From NCBI RefSeq assembly GCF_052857255.1, contig NC_135497.1, positions 548,495,531 to 548,559,530 on the forward strand: DNA of 64,000 nucleotides, given 5' to 3'. A program made the translations under genes and the position numbers. Below, in pieces: positions 43,876-57,143 of the stretch (position 1 is the first letter of the stretch; each line of letters opens with the position of its first letter). A model generated the notes under the pieces. That model did not search any database, was not told where the DNA came from, and saw nothing but the letters and a program-made list of their open reading frames with translations. This stretch comes from Amblyomma americanum. Its lineage: Eukaryota > Arthropoda > Arachnida > Ixodida > Ixodidae.

Positions 43876-43958
43876 TTTTCGCCGCGAACGTCAGCTGACA
43901 TCGGCACCCTTACGAGGGCAATCCTTTCTGTAGTGCCTGCGGGCCTTGAAAGTATGCA

Positions 43959-44016
43959 TAAATAAATAAATAATTAAATAAATAAATAAATAAATAAAAA
44001 GTAAATAAATAAATAA
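43959..44016 (+). repeat. (AAAT)n microsatellite, unit 2 copy
   Basis: Interrupted by AATT after the fifth repeat, unlike unit 1. Confidence 0.9.
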
Positions 44017-44263
44017 ACCCTCATGAGGGTCTTCTCAGCCCCACCTCATGAGGGATTAAGTCGGTGAGGTGAGGGAGGAAAAGGTGCACGGATTGGGGTG
44101 ACAGTGCGTAACAAAATTGGCGCTTATCCTGGTTTAAGTTTACCGTGCGGGGCAAAGCAGATTCTAGAGCAGGCATGGACGCAGGGACGAGGACGGGATA
44201 AAAACAACTAAACAAGTATAGTTTAACGGCAAGAGTAGCAGGGGTACAAACGCCTTCCTTTTT

Positions 44264-46098
44264 ATTATTATTTTATTTAGAAATACTGCAGACAGCTAGT
44301 GCTGCCCAAGCAGGAGGGCATTACAATGCTTCGATAACAACTATTCAACTTTTTCCTCGTCAGAACATTAAACAATAGAGGGAGGGAGACAGTTCCACTT
44401 TTCAATCGTATGGGGAAGAACGATTTTTGAAATACTGTTGTGCGTGCAAAATATGGCATTATTATTGCAGAATGATTCAGTCTCACGGACCTGAGCGCTG
44501 GGAAAAAAAAACATAATTGTCACTTGATAGGCGAATTTTGTTATAGTACAATAAATAAATAAACTTCAGTCTGGCAATCTGTCGCTGTATGGAGTGCTTC
44601 TAGTTTAATCTTGTTTAACATGTTGGTGACTGAGGAGGACATTTTATAATAGGATAAGATAAATCTGGCAGCGTGACGATCAGAGCGCTCTACCTTAATA
44701 TCTTTAGTGAAATAAGGGTCCTACACAACAAATCCATACTCGAGAACTGGGCGAACAAGTGTACAATATGCTTCATTCTTTACATTTGACGGGGTACTCT
44801 TTAGTTTTCTGCGCAAGGAACAGAGTTTAGCAAATGCTTTGGAAGAAATGTTATTAATGTACTCGGCCCAACTAAGATTATTTTTAATTGTTAAGCCTAA
44901 GTACTTCACAGGCGAGACTGAATGAATATGCTGATAGCCAATGTCATACGAATGGGACGTTTTTTTTATTGTGATTGACATAGAGACTGTTTTCTGAAAA
45001 TAATTTGCATCCCACGCCGTTCGCACCAGTCCCCTAGGTTGCAGATGTTCTCACTGAGTAGGTTCTGGCTGTGATTATCATTAACAACTCTGTAGATTAG
45101 ACAGTCGTTTGCAAATAGTTTAACAACAGATTCATCAATCGTGAATGTCGTAGCTTCACCTGATTTGATTCGGGTGTTCGAAATTACTATTGCCTCTTTG
45201 ATTTTGTTAGCAGCCATTTTGTAAGGTAAATTGATCACTATTCTTCACGGTTGTACAAATATGTCTCTATTATTTTTGTTCGGATTCTTGAGGAGTTGAC
45301 TATACTGTTAGACTGCTTCTTCTACCTTGCTTTGTAGATGTCCCTAATAATTTCCCATCTATTTTGGAATCATCTTCTGTGTGCGTTCACCCTTTTCCAC
45401 TCTCTTTATATTTGCGGGCTCCACCAAAAATTGGTTCTTTCTGTTTTGTTAGCTGTTACCTTCGAATGTCTTTGGATAAGATTGTTATTATTATATAAGG
45501 CGTTGACTATATGTTCAAGTTGATTAACTGCGGCACTGTTGGCTTCAGCTGTATCCTTTAAACACGCACAGTTTTCTCGCTCTTTAAGAACTTTAAGCTC
45601 TCCCTTGTGTGTAAGCTTCCTTACTTTTGCCTCTGGTTGATCGAAAAGCTTAATACTTAAATACCTGTGGTCGCCATTTGTAAATTCATCTAGAACCTCC
45701 CATTAGACCAAATAAGACGTCAGCTGTGGAGAAAATATTGTCAAGTCAATCCCGCGTCGTCCATGCTGGACTCGAACCTAGGAAAAGTGTTGGGATGATT
45801 TAATAATTCCATGTTCCGGCACTGATAAAATTTTCTATTTCAATTCCCTTGCCTTCGGTCTTATTTCTACCACAAGCTGAATTCTTGGCGTTGAAATCTC
45901 CTCCAGCAAATATGAAGCCATCGCTGTTATAAAATATTCTCTATATTTCTGTTAGTAGAGGTTCTAGGCTTTGTGTGGGAAGACAGTAGCAAATAATGCA
46001 TACGATGCTTCTTCCTTCCCAACTAAGTCTTACTGCAGTGATATTATGGATAGCTTATAAGGAGAATTACTATTGCTGTACTTGGTTGACCCGGAACC
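44264..46098 (-). pseudogene. Non-LTR retrotransposon, uninterrupted unit 2 copy
   Basis: This copy shows the LINE without the Penelope insertion. From 46098 downward: endonuclease GDFNA block, TNGDH block, linker KVLKEREN across the empty site, RT box VKLFANDCLIYRVVN followed by ICNLGDWCERRGMQIIF (frame 44966-45238), thumb YLGLTIKNNLSWAEY with LRRKLKSTPSNVK (frame 44721-45026) and the C-terminal block. The second catalytic Asp is Asn here too. Domain order endonuclease-RT and the YLG thumb block point to the CR1/Jockey group. Confidence 0.78.
45595..45607 (+). other. Empty site of the Penelope-like insertion
   Basis: A single AAGCTCTCCCTTG stands where unit 1 has the element between two copies. 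Confidence 0.93.
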
Positions 46099-46113
46099 GC
46101 TATTATTTTGTCT

Positions 46114-46208
46114 TTAATTCATCATCATCATCACCACCATCAGCCTGACTACGCCTACTGCAGGGTAGTAAATGCCTCTCCCATTTCTCTCCAATTAGCC
46201 CTGTTCCT
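46114..46208 (-). repeat. RTE-type LINE tail, unit 2 copy
   Basis: Same as 18676-18770. Confidence 0.6.
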
Positions 46209-46664
46209 GAAGAAGAGACCGGTCTTGTTTTAGCTGCTTTCAGGGCGTACTTCAGGGCGTACTTCATGCCTGCAAAAGGGTTGAGAACATACTCCACCTT
46301 CACTGCCTGCAGTCTCAAAAAAGCCCGAACATAGAACAAATCCGCCCACAAAAATATATTAGAACATTCGCTGTTTTGCCTTTTGTCGTAGCACGCAATG
46401 TACGATACCATGATATAACCTCACACACATGAAATGCGAAATGCAAAAGCTTATCAGTGCTCGCGAGAAGAGGATTTCATAAGGACTTTAATACTGTTCT
46501 GTCTTCGTCATGCTAGAGTGCTGCGGGTGCGCCGAACACTTCCATTCCTTCTTTCCGCTCCCACTTCCGTTTACACATCAGGGGATAAAAGCCATCACAC
46601 GCCCCAAATACACGTCTTCTATGTTCGAGCTGTCAGTGCCTAGTAACTGTCCTGGCCGCAGGCC

Positions 46665-47366
46665 GTGGCTATGCAACACTGGCGACGAGGATGGGATATT
46701 CCACAGTCGGTGAAAGTAGACCCGGAATCGGCATCCGCGAAGGCAGCCTCACAGACGACAAGCATGACTCATCATATGCTACCTGCATTCAACGAAGATA
46801 CAGATAAGTGGAAGCCGTATCTCATTAAAGCAGATGCCTACATTGAAGCTAACGAAATCACCGATTCGGCCAAGAAGAGAGCACTGCTCGTGGCAGCATT
46901 GAGCACACAAACCGTGGAAGTATTAGCCGTCAAGGTCGCACTGCGAGCCCCAAAAGCTTTGAGCTTCGAGCAAGAGCTCGAGGTGCTGAGCGAGTACTAT
47001 GACCCGAAGCGACATGAAATAGCTGAGAGTTTCAAGTTTTTTAATCGCTCCCAGATGGAAGGGGAATATGTCACCTAGTTCTTGGTGGAAATACGGCACA
47101 TAGCCGATGACTGCAATTTTTGCAACGCCCTGGAGCGGATGCTCAGGGATCGTATTGTGTGCGGTGTTCGGTCGAGGGCCCTACAGAAGCTATTACTTGG
47201 AAAGGCCGACATCACGATAGCGGAGGCTGAAGCGCTCGCAATTTCGGTTGAAACTGCTGAAAATGACGCTTTGAAAATGTCATCAGAGCCAAAGGCTCTA
47301 TTGAAATTGCATGCAGCTCGAAAAACGCCCTCCGGGGAATACAGAAAGGCTGAAGAGCATCTGTAA
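46665..47366 (+). pseudogene. gag: gypsy gag, unit 2 copy
   Basis: In-frame TAG at 47076-47078, as in unit 1. The knuckle follows at about 47419-47469. Confidence 0.8.
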
Positions 47367-47505
47367 TGCGGAAGGTATGGCAGCTCGAAACACGACGATG
47401 TCAGTTGCGGATGAGCAAGTGCGTTGTTGTCGCTGTAGGCGGCGGGGACACCTTGCTACAAAATGTTAAAGCCACCCTAACCGCTGAAGGTTAGCTGCCA
47501 GAGCG

Positions 47506-48121
47506 ATGCAAACAGTTGCACTGGGAATAACGGAAACCACGCCAATGGACGATGGCAGTGACGAAGTCCACGTTAGGAAATTGGTTTCGGAGCGTAAAAA
47601 TCTTCTCGAGCCACCAATACGCCACTCATTTATATGGAGCGGCGTTCAATTAGCAATGGAAGTCGACACCTGGTCGCCAGTATGTCATTTCTAAGGAACA
47701 GTACAGGAAGCATCAAAACCATTGGCCTGCCTAGAAGCCGTCACGTGTGAAGTTGTGCTACGCAGTGCGGTTTGCGATGCTAGGTGATCTGACATTACGT
47801 GTCGGCTTCAGAGACGTGCTCGTGGACTGTCCCCTCATGGTGTTCGACTGCGAAGGGCCAAGCCTATGCGGAAGGGACCTGCTGACGCTGCAGGACAACG
47901 CTGGCGCTCCGGTGCTACATTTGACTCCGGCCTGCGGAGCCACAGAAACCAGCGAAACGGACACCTGCAAGATTAAATCCATTTTCTCAGACTACCAGGA
48001 CGTCTTCACCACGGAGCTCGGCCTAATGAAGGGTCCTCCAGCGAGCCTGCGCCTCAAAGATGAAGCAATACCAAAGTTTTGTAAGGCGAGACCCTTCCTT
48101 ATGCCCTACGCGACAAGGTAG
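47506..48121 (+). pseudogene. gypsy protease region, unit 2 copy
   Basis: Active site again DTW. C-terminal GPSLCGRDLL strand at about 47855. Confidence 0.75.
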
Positions 48122-48873
48122 CTTTGGTGCTAGACCGACTCGTTTCCCTTGGCGTCTTATCGCCAGTCAGCCATTAGGATTAGGCAACGTTATAGCGCCG
48201 GTGCTAAAGAAAGATGGATCGGTACGGATTTGTGGCAATGTTAAAGCTACATTGAACCCTGTTTGCGCAATCGAAATATATCCTATTCGTGTAATCGAGG
48301 ATATGTTCGCAGTTTTAAGTGGCAGTGAATGATTCAGCACCCTCGACTTGCGAGACGCTTGCAGTCAGGTACCTCGAAGTCGCACGCAAACTCTGCGTCA
48401 TCAATACCCAAAACGGCTTATTTTGCTATAATTGACTTCCGTTCGGAATATCGACTGCGCCGTCGATTTCGCACAGAAAAATCGACACGATTATCAGTGG
48501 TCTACCTGGCGTGCAAGCCTACATTGATGATGTAATCGTATCCGAGAAGAAAGGCGATAACGGAGAGCGATTGAAAGTCGTCTTAGAGCGTTTTCGGGAT
48601 CATGGAGTGAAGTTGCGGTATGACAAATGCAAATTTCGACAACAAGCTGTTATATACCTCGGACATCACATTGAAGGCGAGTGCCTCTATTCAATCGAAA
48701 GCAACGTGAAAGCTATTATGCACACACCTTTTCCACGGAGCGTGACCGAACGGCGGAATGTTGACGTTCGACGCGAAATTTTTTCCAAACATGTCAACGT
48801 ACCTAGCACCGCTGTATCAATTAACTATTGGGGAAAAACGCTCGGTGGCAATGGAAAGCACCGCAAAAAGTTG
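48122..48873 (+). pseudogene. gypsy reverse transcriptase, unit 2 copy
   Basis: YIDD box at about 48516. The 11-bp loss between two CGG triplets near 48757 throws the connection domain out of frame, which unit 1 keeps open (SFIGMLTFDAKFFPNMS). Confidence 0.8.
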
Positions 48874-48998
48874 CCATCAAGGAATCCACGTCATCGTCAT
48901 GTTTCCCATGTAATTCATTGTTAACCGCTGTTATTGCGCCCTCTCCTCATGTAATGTCCCGTCAGGGACCCTTGAGGTTCAAATAAATAAAATAAAAT
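48874..48998 (+). mobile_element. Short LINE 3' end in RT, unit 2 copy
   Basis: Same insertion and flanking AAAAGTTG/AAAAGTTTG as 21447-21571. Confidence 0.65.
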
Positions 48999-49007
48999 AA
49001 AAGTTTG

Positions 49008-49576
49008 ATGCAGCGAAAGAACGTCTGAAAAATGCTCGAGTGCTTGTACATTTCGACTGTACAAATGAACTCAAGCTAGAGTGTGATGCGTCGTCGCTAG
49101 GGGTCGGAGCAGTTCCATTTCATTCTAGCAACAACGTACATAGACCTATTGGTTTTCGCTCAAGAACACTGACCGAAGCAGAGCGGAACTACTCCCAGTT
49201 AGAATGTGATGTGTTGGCGCTGATTTTCGGTGTAACAAAATTCCGGGACTATCTTCTAGGTCGTGAATTTACGTTGGTCACGGATGATCAACCTCTCGTC
49301 AGCCCTCTGAGACCTGACCGCCAGACACCGACTATGACGGCTGCGCGAATTCAACGCTGGGCACTGTACCTCGGAGGCTACAATTACAAGCTTCAGTATG
49401 TTCCTGGGAAACAACTACTCAACTCGGATGCTCTCAGCAGACTGACACAGCAGACCACCAGAGACAGAGGTGAAGGTGAGCCCCCGGAGTACGTCCTCCC
49501 ACTCAAAAGCTTAGATGAAGGTGTGGTCTCAACGCGTGAACTGAAGAATCTAACGAATGTCGACTCGAAATTGCTT
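49008..49576 (+). pseudogene. gypsy RNase H, unit 2 copy
   Basis: Open frame 49040-49633 with all three catalytic residues; differs from unit 1 at two residues near the end (VTGKQLLHS is VPGKQLLNS). Confidence 0.85.
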
Positions 49577-50116
49577 AAGAGAGAGAGAGATCACTTTATT
49601 TGCACCCGTCAAAGAGTATGGGTGATCGGGTGAGACGCAGCTCCCACTTTCACCTTCACCGTATGCCTCCCCCCTAGACGTCGGCCGGAATCAGTTGACT
49701 TCCGGCGGCGGCCTGGGCTTGACCGATGACATGTTTCTGGACTTGTCCTTCCTGGCTATGGAAGAAGGAACCCCATGACTCTTTGTTTCCATGTAGACCA
49801 TGTAGCGCTGGTCAAGACCACAGCATGTGATTTAGGGTCGCTATGCTTTCAGTTTTTGCATTTGGAAGAGTGCACCTCAGGATGCCATTTGTGTAGGACA
49901 TACAGGTTTGGAAAGGTACCCGTCTGCAGTTTTCGCCAGATTACTTCTTCCTTCTTTGTGAGAGATGTACGGGGGGGGGGGGCAGGGTTCTCCTCCCCAT
50001 TCTGTAGTGTTCTAGAATTTCACTGTATCGTAAGGTTCAACATTGCGTGTCGCGCGGTTGGCCACCAAGCAGGGCAAACATAAAGCCCGATTTAGCACTT
50101 TATTATGAGCGTAGAC
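49577..50116 (-). mobile_element. LINE 3' end in gypsy pol, unit 2 copy
   Basis: Same as 22150-22690, with a G run one base shorter. Confidence 0.65.
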
Positions 50117-50141
50117 TAGAACTGTCCTTGGCCCATGACCT

Positions 50142-51243
50142 CGTATACTGGGGCAATCGCGTCGTCATACACAGTGACGCCAGATAGCGCTACCTGCAAC
50201 TTCTTCACGAAACCCACAAAGGATCATCGGCTATGAAAGCCGTGGCACGCTCCCTATTTTGGTGGCCAGGTCTTGACCGCGACTTAGAGTAGCGCGCGGC
50301 CAATTGTGGAAATTGAATAGCAAATTTACTTATGCCACCGGCTGCACCTCCCCTAGAATGTCCGAAGACTGAAGAACGGTGGTATCGGATCCAAATCGAC
50401 TTCGCAGGACCCGTAACTGGGAAGATGATCCTGGTTGTAGTGGACGCGCACTCCAAATGGATCAAAGCGATTCCTGTGAAGCATGCAAACGTAGAAAGCA
50501 CAATAAAGGCTCTGAGGAGCATGTTTGCCCGCTTTGGTGTGCCACGTACAACGGCACACACTTCAAGAGTAAGGCATTTTCCACATTTACAGCAAAAAAC
50601 ATTACGAACCTGTGCACAGCACCTTTTCACACACAGTCAAACTGCAGCTGCTGAAAGGGCGGAGCGAACGATAAAGGATGGTATTCAGAAAATAAAGGGT
50701 GGCGATCTCGACGAGAAATTGGTACGGCTGCTGTTCAATTATAGACGAACACCTGTGAAGACTGGGAAATCACCTTCAGAGATGCTCCTCGGGTATCAAA
50801 TAAGATCGCGTCTAGACACCTGCTCCCCTGTGAATGTTGCAGGTCCAACTGAGGGGAGCTACGACTGGACACGGCCGCCAGACAGCAGCTTGTACGTCCG
50901 CAATTACGGACAGGGAGAGAAGTGGATCCCTGGTCATGTCAAATCGGCGACAGGAGCACGGATGGTAACCGTAGAGCCTCCCACTGCAATCGTCAAGCGG
51001 CAAGTCGATCAGGTGCGCCGCCGCTCGGATTCATCACCAAGGTTTCCGGTCACCGATACGACTGCTCGTGGTCCAGGGCCCAGCCAGACGAAAGGACCCT
51101 GCACGGCGGCCAATGTAACCACTCCCTTGGAAGCGGCCGCCCCAGATTATTCTCCTGATACAGCCCAAATTGCGGGCAATAACATTCAACCTCGCACCTC
51201 TCTTCTCCCACCTACCTTGAGTCCGGCCGAAGCTTCGCAGTAA
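50142..51243 (+). pseudogene. gypsy integrase, unit 2 copy
   Basis: The 303-codon frame 50332-51243 matches unit 1, with the same double frameshift around the second catalytic Asp. Confidence 0.85.
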
Positions 51244-53767
51244 GTCCTGCGCCGGTCAACGAGGCAGCGGAAGCCAGTGCAACGGTTCCATTTTGGAGGA
51301 GAGGGTAGAGTTGTCTTCGTCATGCTAGAGTGCTGTGCGTGCGCCGAACACTTCAATTCCTTCTTTCCGCTACCACTTCCCTTCACACTTCAGGTGATAA
51401 AAGCCATCGCACGCCCCAAATAAACGTCTTCTATGTCCGAGCTGTCTGTGACTTTCCAGGCCGTGGCTAAGCAACAAATACATTGTATGGTTAGTCTGAT
51501 TTGGCATGTTTGCATTTTCCTGCAACACCTGCCTTGCAACCGCACGTTGCTAGGACCAGGTGCCTGGTCTATATGACAGCTGTGTAAGAAAGAGGAACCG
51601 ATAAAACTTTTCGAAGGCGCCGAGACGCATGTTCGCGCGATGCACCTGGCCGACACTTCGCGCCAGTTTCCGCTAAAATTTCTTTCAAATCGCGAACAAG
51701 GCGTGGTTAAAAAACCTTCATGCTTTAAGCCAGGTTACCTCCTTCAAGAAAACTTTTCAGTCCAAAAGCTGTCAGAACCAAGTTTCTATGTGTCTTGGGA
51801 AGAGGCAGTCATTCGAGGAAGATTCGTGGAGGCCACGGCAACTTGCAGGCTTCAAAGCAGTCGCTCGACAAATGTCTGCGCTCTGTTGCTTCGAGCATCT
51901 CGGGCATACGATGGAATTGTTGCAGACTCTGCTCACGTGACCCATCCCCATGCACCTCCTGCACTGTAGCGGCTTCGGAACGATAGGCCGAACTTACTGT
52001 CGAAAATGCCCAAGCTTCAAGTATAATGGTATACATTCAACCTCGAAGGTCAGCTTGATGCATTTATACCTGGCAAGGAACATAGGTAAATCGGCATCAC
52101 ATATGGCACTGTCACCGTTGCAGATTACGCCAGACGTAGTGCCGCTGCCTTGGAGTGGGCGTACATACTATTGTCGAGTTTGGCGATGGCGATCAATATT
52201 TCTAGGACGTCCCACCCCTTGGCAACAATGGCAATAACACTTTTATAGGGTTTTATTCTCACGTCTTCGACCCCTCCCTGTACGAGGCTTTCCAGAGATA
52301 TAGAGGTGCCTGACTGTTCTGAACGTTTAGGAGGACGGGTTGTTCATGTGTCACAAGCGAGACTGTTTGCGCCGGGGCACTTCGCGCCCACTTCACCTTT
52401 GACGGGCTTCATTAGGACGACTTGGATTGTCTGCGCAGTCTGCGCTTGGCCTTTCATAACGACCGCTACGAACCCGGCATCCGTCGAGGAGTCATAACTT
52501 GGCACAGAGTACACCAGTGTCCTGGCTGCTAGAATCCCTCATGTGGCAGATTCGCTTTCTCTGGAAGGCAGTTGCCGACCCACCAGGTTCTAAGGTAGGC
52601 CCAGCGGCCTCCACTTCCATCGCCGGGGCAAAAGGGAGCGGCGCCTCCTTGGTAATTTGCCCAAATACATTTAAAATGGTGTATCGAAGGCAGCGTTCTG
52701 ATAAAAAACAACTTCGTCTTCCTCATACTGACATGAGCTACCCTGTGTGGGGGAATGAGAATAGTCTTAGTTGCAAACAATCGCTATTTCAAGGAGGGCT
52801 TGCTGTGATTGTGTGACCAGCGCCTTGTATTGTCTAGTACAGCGAATGTCTTAAATATAAAGGTTTCCGGAAACCCTCCAGCTAGTGTCGCACCTGTAGC
52901 ATAGTAGCAAGCGTAACTGATTCCCACCGGTGGGTGCAACAAGCACCTTGCTCTATCGAGCCCAAGTTGGATACGTGCAGGCTTGGTCGGGGTGGTTGCT
53001 GACACTTGCACGGCTCTTTGCGTTTATAAGGCGGGAGCTGGACTTTACTTTGCTTTACTTCCCACGAGTTAACCCTATCGGACGAGTTAACCACGTCCTA
53101 TCCTGTACGGCACCCATAAAATAAGTACGTATATCTGCGCAAGAGACGCATATATACAGTACGCTGTACTTGACAGGACCGGGAAATATGCAGCGGAGTA
53201 CCACGCATGTGGCACTGCACCTCGCTATGCTGGGGAAAGCACCACCACGGTGCTTTTATTTTTCCAGCATTCTGCCTGCAGCGCATACATGTTCATTAAT
53301 TGATTACTGTCTGCCCATGTTGTTGCTGTTGGATCAGAAGCAATGGCACATGTTTGGTGGTTTAAACAGGAGAAAAAGTCATCCAGACTTATCTCAAGCT
53401 GCTCATAAATAAAAATTGAGCATTTTGGGGAAACGAAAAACAAATTTTTAGAGGTTTTAAGAAGATTGGAATGAGACCATGTATTGGTGTAGTATGGTCG
53501 CAACTTTCGCCTTTTTTTCCCCAGAGGCATAAGGATTTGTGGGGGCTTTGAGTCTGCTTTGCGGAATTGTCCGCGCTGTACGTGCCTTTTAATGGTGTGC
53601 CACAAGTGATTAGTGTTGCAGTCACGTGGCAAGATAAGAAAACGGGACAATGAACAGTTGGCGCCATCTAGGTCCTTTTGCTACGGGAAGGTATACCAAT
53701 TCATTATACGCCTCGCGATCATGTGACACAAGTGGGGACCATGGGATTACGTGCCGACGTTGTCACG

Positions 53768-54218
53768 TGCTCGCGCCATCATTGGGTCGCACTTTGGTCG
53801 GTGTTCCGGAATTTTTAACTACCCAGGAGAGTAACAGTGTTGTGAGTTCTTTGCGGGTATCTTTATAATTTTCGATTTCTTTTTGCCCGGTGGCTAAAAA
53901 TTTATAAAATACTGCACTTTTTAATCCCAATGCAATAGGCAGAGACCCTTATGACACAGTCGACGACGAAGTTGACAGCAGTGCGGACAGCGCGAGGTTG
54001 TGCGAAACCCGAGATTTATCGGATCTCTTGCATTCTCGCTGAGAAGAAGTTGATATGATTTGCAGATCATGTATGAGTCCGCGATATGCAACGAATTTAC
54101 AGTCAGTGTCTCCATATCGCGTTCCTTCCATAATGCCTTCACTGTGCGACGATATGCCTGTCTCCGAATAGCGGGAGAACCGCGTGAAGTGTCCTGAACC
54201 TTAGCAGCCTATCAACGA
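53768..54218 (-). pseudogene. Unrecognised protein-like remnant, unit 2 copy
   Basis: Same layout as 26340-26790; the codon before the stop is changed (TES becomes TVS) but the TAA is kept. Confidence 0.3.
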
Positions 54219-54787
54219 AGAGACCCCGCCAGTTGCCCGTATAGAGAATAACGTCAATCGAAACCCTCAGTTAACTCTCTGCACGGAGCCGGACGTGTTA
54301 AGGAGCGACAGGCTCGGCTGCGCTGAATGCAGTACTCATGGCAGCATTCGCCGCAACTGAGCCATGCTGTTCCTCGAAATGTAGGCAAGGCCACAGTCAG
54401 GACCCTGTGATAGATGGAGCACGGACAAAGAAAGTGATTTCTAAGAACTTCGGCGACAGGCAAGAGGATGTCGACCAGACTGTCCTCACTATAGTCGTCG
54501 TCGCGCGCTATCTGATGTTGGGGCAGTGGCGTACATTGCGAGGAGGAGGAGGAGTGGTTTTAGTGAGCGCCGCCTGATGTCGCTACGTGCGCGCCAATCC
54601 AATAGAAGAAGAAAAGTAGCAAATACGTACTTTGCTACTCGCTTAGCTGCGACTTCTGTCATTTCCATGCTCATAATTACTAATATACCCCATAGTACAT
54701 GTCTCTAAAGCACCCTTTTAAGACAACACCGTATTCACTAGACGCGCTTTTGCTCATTCCAAATCATTTAGCTGGCGTGGTTTTGTG

Positions 54788-56115
54788 ATGTAACCATGAG
54801 CGTTGTTAATCTGGACAAATGTGCGGGCCTTTGGCATTGGAACTGGACATCAGTGCCTTTGTTTCATGCGGGTGTGAAATGGCCACATGTCCCTTCCAAA
54901 TTCCTCTGGTGTTCCTCTTGACAAGTATAGAGATAACGATCACTTTTGGAAGGAGAAAATTCAAGAATTAACTGTCCACGCATGCGTACACAGAAATGGT
55001 CGGCAAAGGAACTGTCTATACTCGCGCGCGCGAACTTATGTATCGTATACTGGTTCAGAAAGTGTGCTATTTGTTGCAGGTCCTTTCGCGCTTTCGACTT
55101 AGCATTAAAAAGTTTCATCGTATCTTTGCAGTATTTGTTTGGCAGTCCTCGTGGGAGAGGACTAAACGTGATAAGTTATTTCTGCGCTTGAGAAAAGGGG
55201 TTCTTTCCCTGCCACACATGTACTTGAGGCAGGTGGTGTCAAGCTTTATGTTTCTTCAAGATACACACGGCCGTTTCCTGCGGACTTTTATTCAATGGAG
55301 GCTTTCTTCGGCTTTGCCAAACTCTGTTATTTCCACTGTAGATGGGATGCGATACAGTGCAAGTAGATTTTTGAAAGCAGTGATCTTTGCTTTCAGGTTT
55401 ATAAATGCTCGGTTCAGTTTGTCACGCGTAAGAAACTGCTAAAAGACTTGCTTGACTGTGTCTTCTCCAAGTCAATATATCGATATCTGTATGCACTGGA
55501 GGCCAAGGAGGAAATGTTTTAACAAGACGGTTGTGCCAGTGGGTGTGAAGACGTTTTTCTTCAAGTTGCACACTGGTGCGTAGCCGGTTAAAACATGGAT
55601 GGAGGTGAAGGGACTGTTTTTACCACGGGGTGCTGACTGCTTGTTGTGTCACACACCAGAGTCAATAGAACACGTCTTTATTGATTGTTGGGATGCGCTG
55701 CTCTTTTTGGACGTGCTCCAGCGTACTGTAAAGAAAGACTTACCCTTGACGTACGCCGTATGGGATACGATTCCTGGACGTTGAGGCGGATGTTTATAAA
55801 TACGATGTAATTTTCCTTCTTGGCCTGCACAGCATTTGGCGACGCAGGATGGCTGTACGATACTGCGATGAAGATGCACGGTCTGTCCCAGATTACTTCA
55901 AAGAAAACATATTTAAGCTACGTGAAGTGTGCAAGGAGCTATGTTTTGGAGATGAAGTTATCGAGTTGATGGGAGAATTGTGTTCCTTGAAACCGTTTTG
56001 ATCTTCTCACGTGAGTGAATCAAATGTCCGCTCTTGATGTTAGAGAGTTCAGCGCAGAACATGTGTTTGCGATCTATTGTAAACTGTCAAAACAGGCAAT
56101 GAAGACAAAAAAAAA
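54788..56115 (+). pseudogene. LINE ORF2 C-terminus with 3' end and A-tail
   Basis: Same LINE as 27360-28471 but with its end intact. After the C-terminal knuckle and IWRRRMAVRYCDEDARSVPD, the frame continues FKENIFKLREVCKELCFG to a stop at 55999-56001. An untranslated stretch and an A9 tract (56107-56115) follow, consistent with a retrotransposed 3' end. Confidence 0.78.
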
Positions 56116-56157
56116 GAGCTGGCGTGGCGGAGTGGTTAGCGTGCTCGTCTCGCACCC
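56116..56157 (+). repeat. tRNA-like SINE fragment (A box only)
   Basis: Directly after the A-tract comes GAGCTGGCGTGGCGGAGTGG and TTAGCGTGCTCGTCTCGCACCC, a good A box and D-arm of a Ser/Leu-type tRNA. No B box follows; the sequence changes to the next LINE at about 56158. It is absent from the unit 1/2 junction because of the deletion there. Confidence 0.5.
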
Positions 56158-56515
56158 GTACGCCGACACTGGCTGTGTACCGCGAGTGCAAGAACAGCAT
56201 CGGACCCGAAAAGATATTTGACAACGGCCTGGGTAGCACATTGCTGTTTGAGGCCCGTGCCGGAGCGCTGCGAACACAGCTGTACCGCCGTCGCTTCGAT
56301 ACAACACCAGAAGCACAGGCAGCACTATGCCGAGCATGTGGCGATGCGGAGGAGACCATCGAGCAGATGTCGTGCCACAGACTCCACCCGATGCCAACAG
56401 AGGGCACTACATTCCCACAGGTTCTCATGTTGTTTCACGGTCCTGCAGTGGACGACGAAGGAGACAGCTGCTAGGACGAAGGGGTGCTGCGAACCAAGCG
56501 TCAACTAACTCTTTG
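56158..56515 (+). pseudogene. LINE ORF C-terminus and 3' end, unit 3 copy
   Basis: Longer than at 28502: it includes LAVYRECKNSIGPEKIFDNG before the shared LGSTLLFEARAG. The knuckle again has Gln in place of His. The last codons and tail run to about 56560. Confidence 0.7.
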
Positions 56516-57143
56516 GTGGAGCCACTGGTGGAGCACTTTGTCTAACTGCGCGAAATCGCAGTCGGACGCGGACGAGGTCGATGAGCGAATCCCCCGCCCC
56601 CCGACTTCCTTTGTATGTTTTTGTTTTTCTTCCCCTTGCGCGCTTTTTTTCTATCCTGCGCTTTCATCTTCTCGGGGTTTTTAGGTTTTTCTTTGTCCGG
56701 GTGCCCAACCACGGCCGGTCTCGAGGGCGGCGCGTGCTCTCTCCCATATGGCCTTCACATCCGCCGCGGAAGCAATGTGAGTTTTTCGCAGGGAGTTATG
56801 CCGCCCGCCGCCGCTAGAGGCGCGACAACCCCACCGCTCGCAGGGTGCCGCGAGTGGCGTATTAAAAACCGAGCTGAACCCGCGAGGCTCCGCCATCTTT
56901 CCCCATGGATGCTGAAGAATACCTAGGTTCGGCTCGGTCGGGAACATCCCTAGCCGTCCCTGTTTTTTTGTGCCTATTGTGTTTTGCATAACAATAAGCT
57001 TCCGCAAACGTACCTAATTATAAAATTTAAACCTTATTTCCACCTTATTTCAACATTTAGTTATTTCTTTAGATTATGGTTCAATTACATTTACCGTCGG
57101 CGCGGTGGTAAATGCGTTTACCACGTGACCATGCTCAATTGCC

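Larger units (their letters stand above)
46495..51476 (+). mobile_element. Ty3/gypsy element, unit 2 copy
   Basis: Flanked by the same AATAC duplication (46490-46494, 51477-51481). 5' LTR 46495-46678; 3' LTR 51312-51476. All breaks listed for unit 1 are shared, which dates them before the duplication. Additional change: the 11-bp deletion in RT after 48756. Confidence 0.92.
28502..56223 (+). repeat. Tandem macro-repeat, unit 2 (complete, 27,722 bp)
   Basis: This is the only complete unit, bounded here at the shared bases where unit 1 resumes after its filler DNA. It lacks the Penelope-like insertion and preserves the LINE C-terminus and SINE fragment (55900-56223) that the unit 1 side of the junction has lost. 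Stretches of unit 2 not listed separately below match the unassigned stretches of unit 1: 28850-29420, 31109-31734, 31916-32414, 32574-32891, 35171-35642, 37253-37956, 38029-38533, 38748-40818, 42956-43464, 51482-53767 and 54219-54787. I see no further genes in them. Confidence 0.97.
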
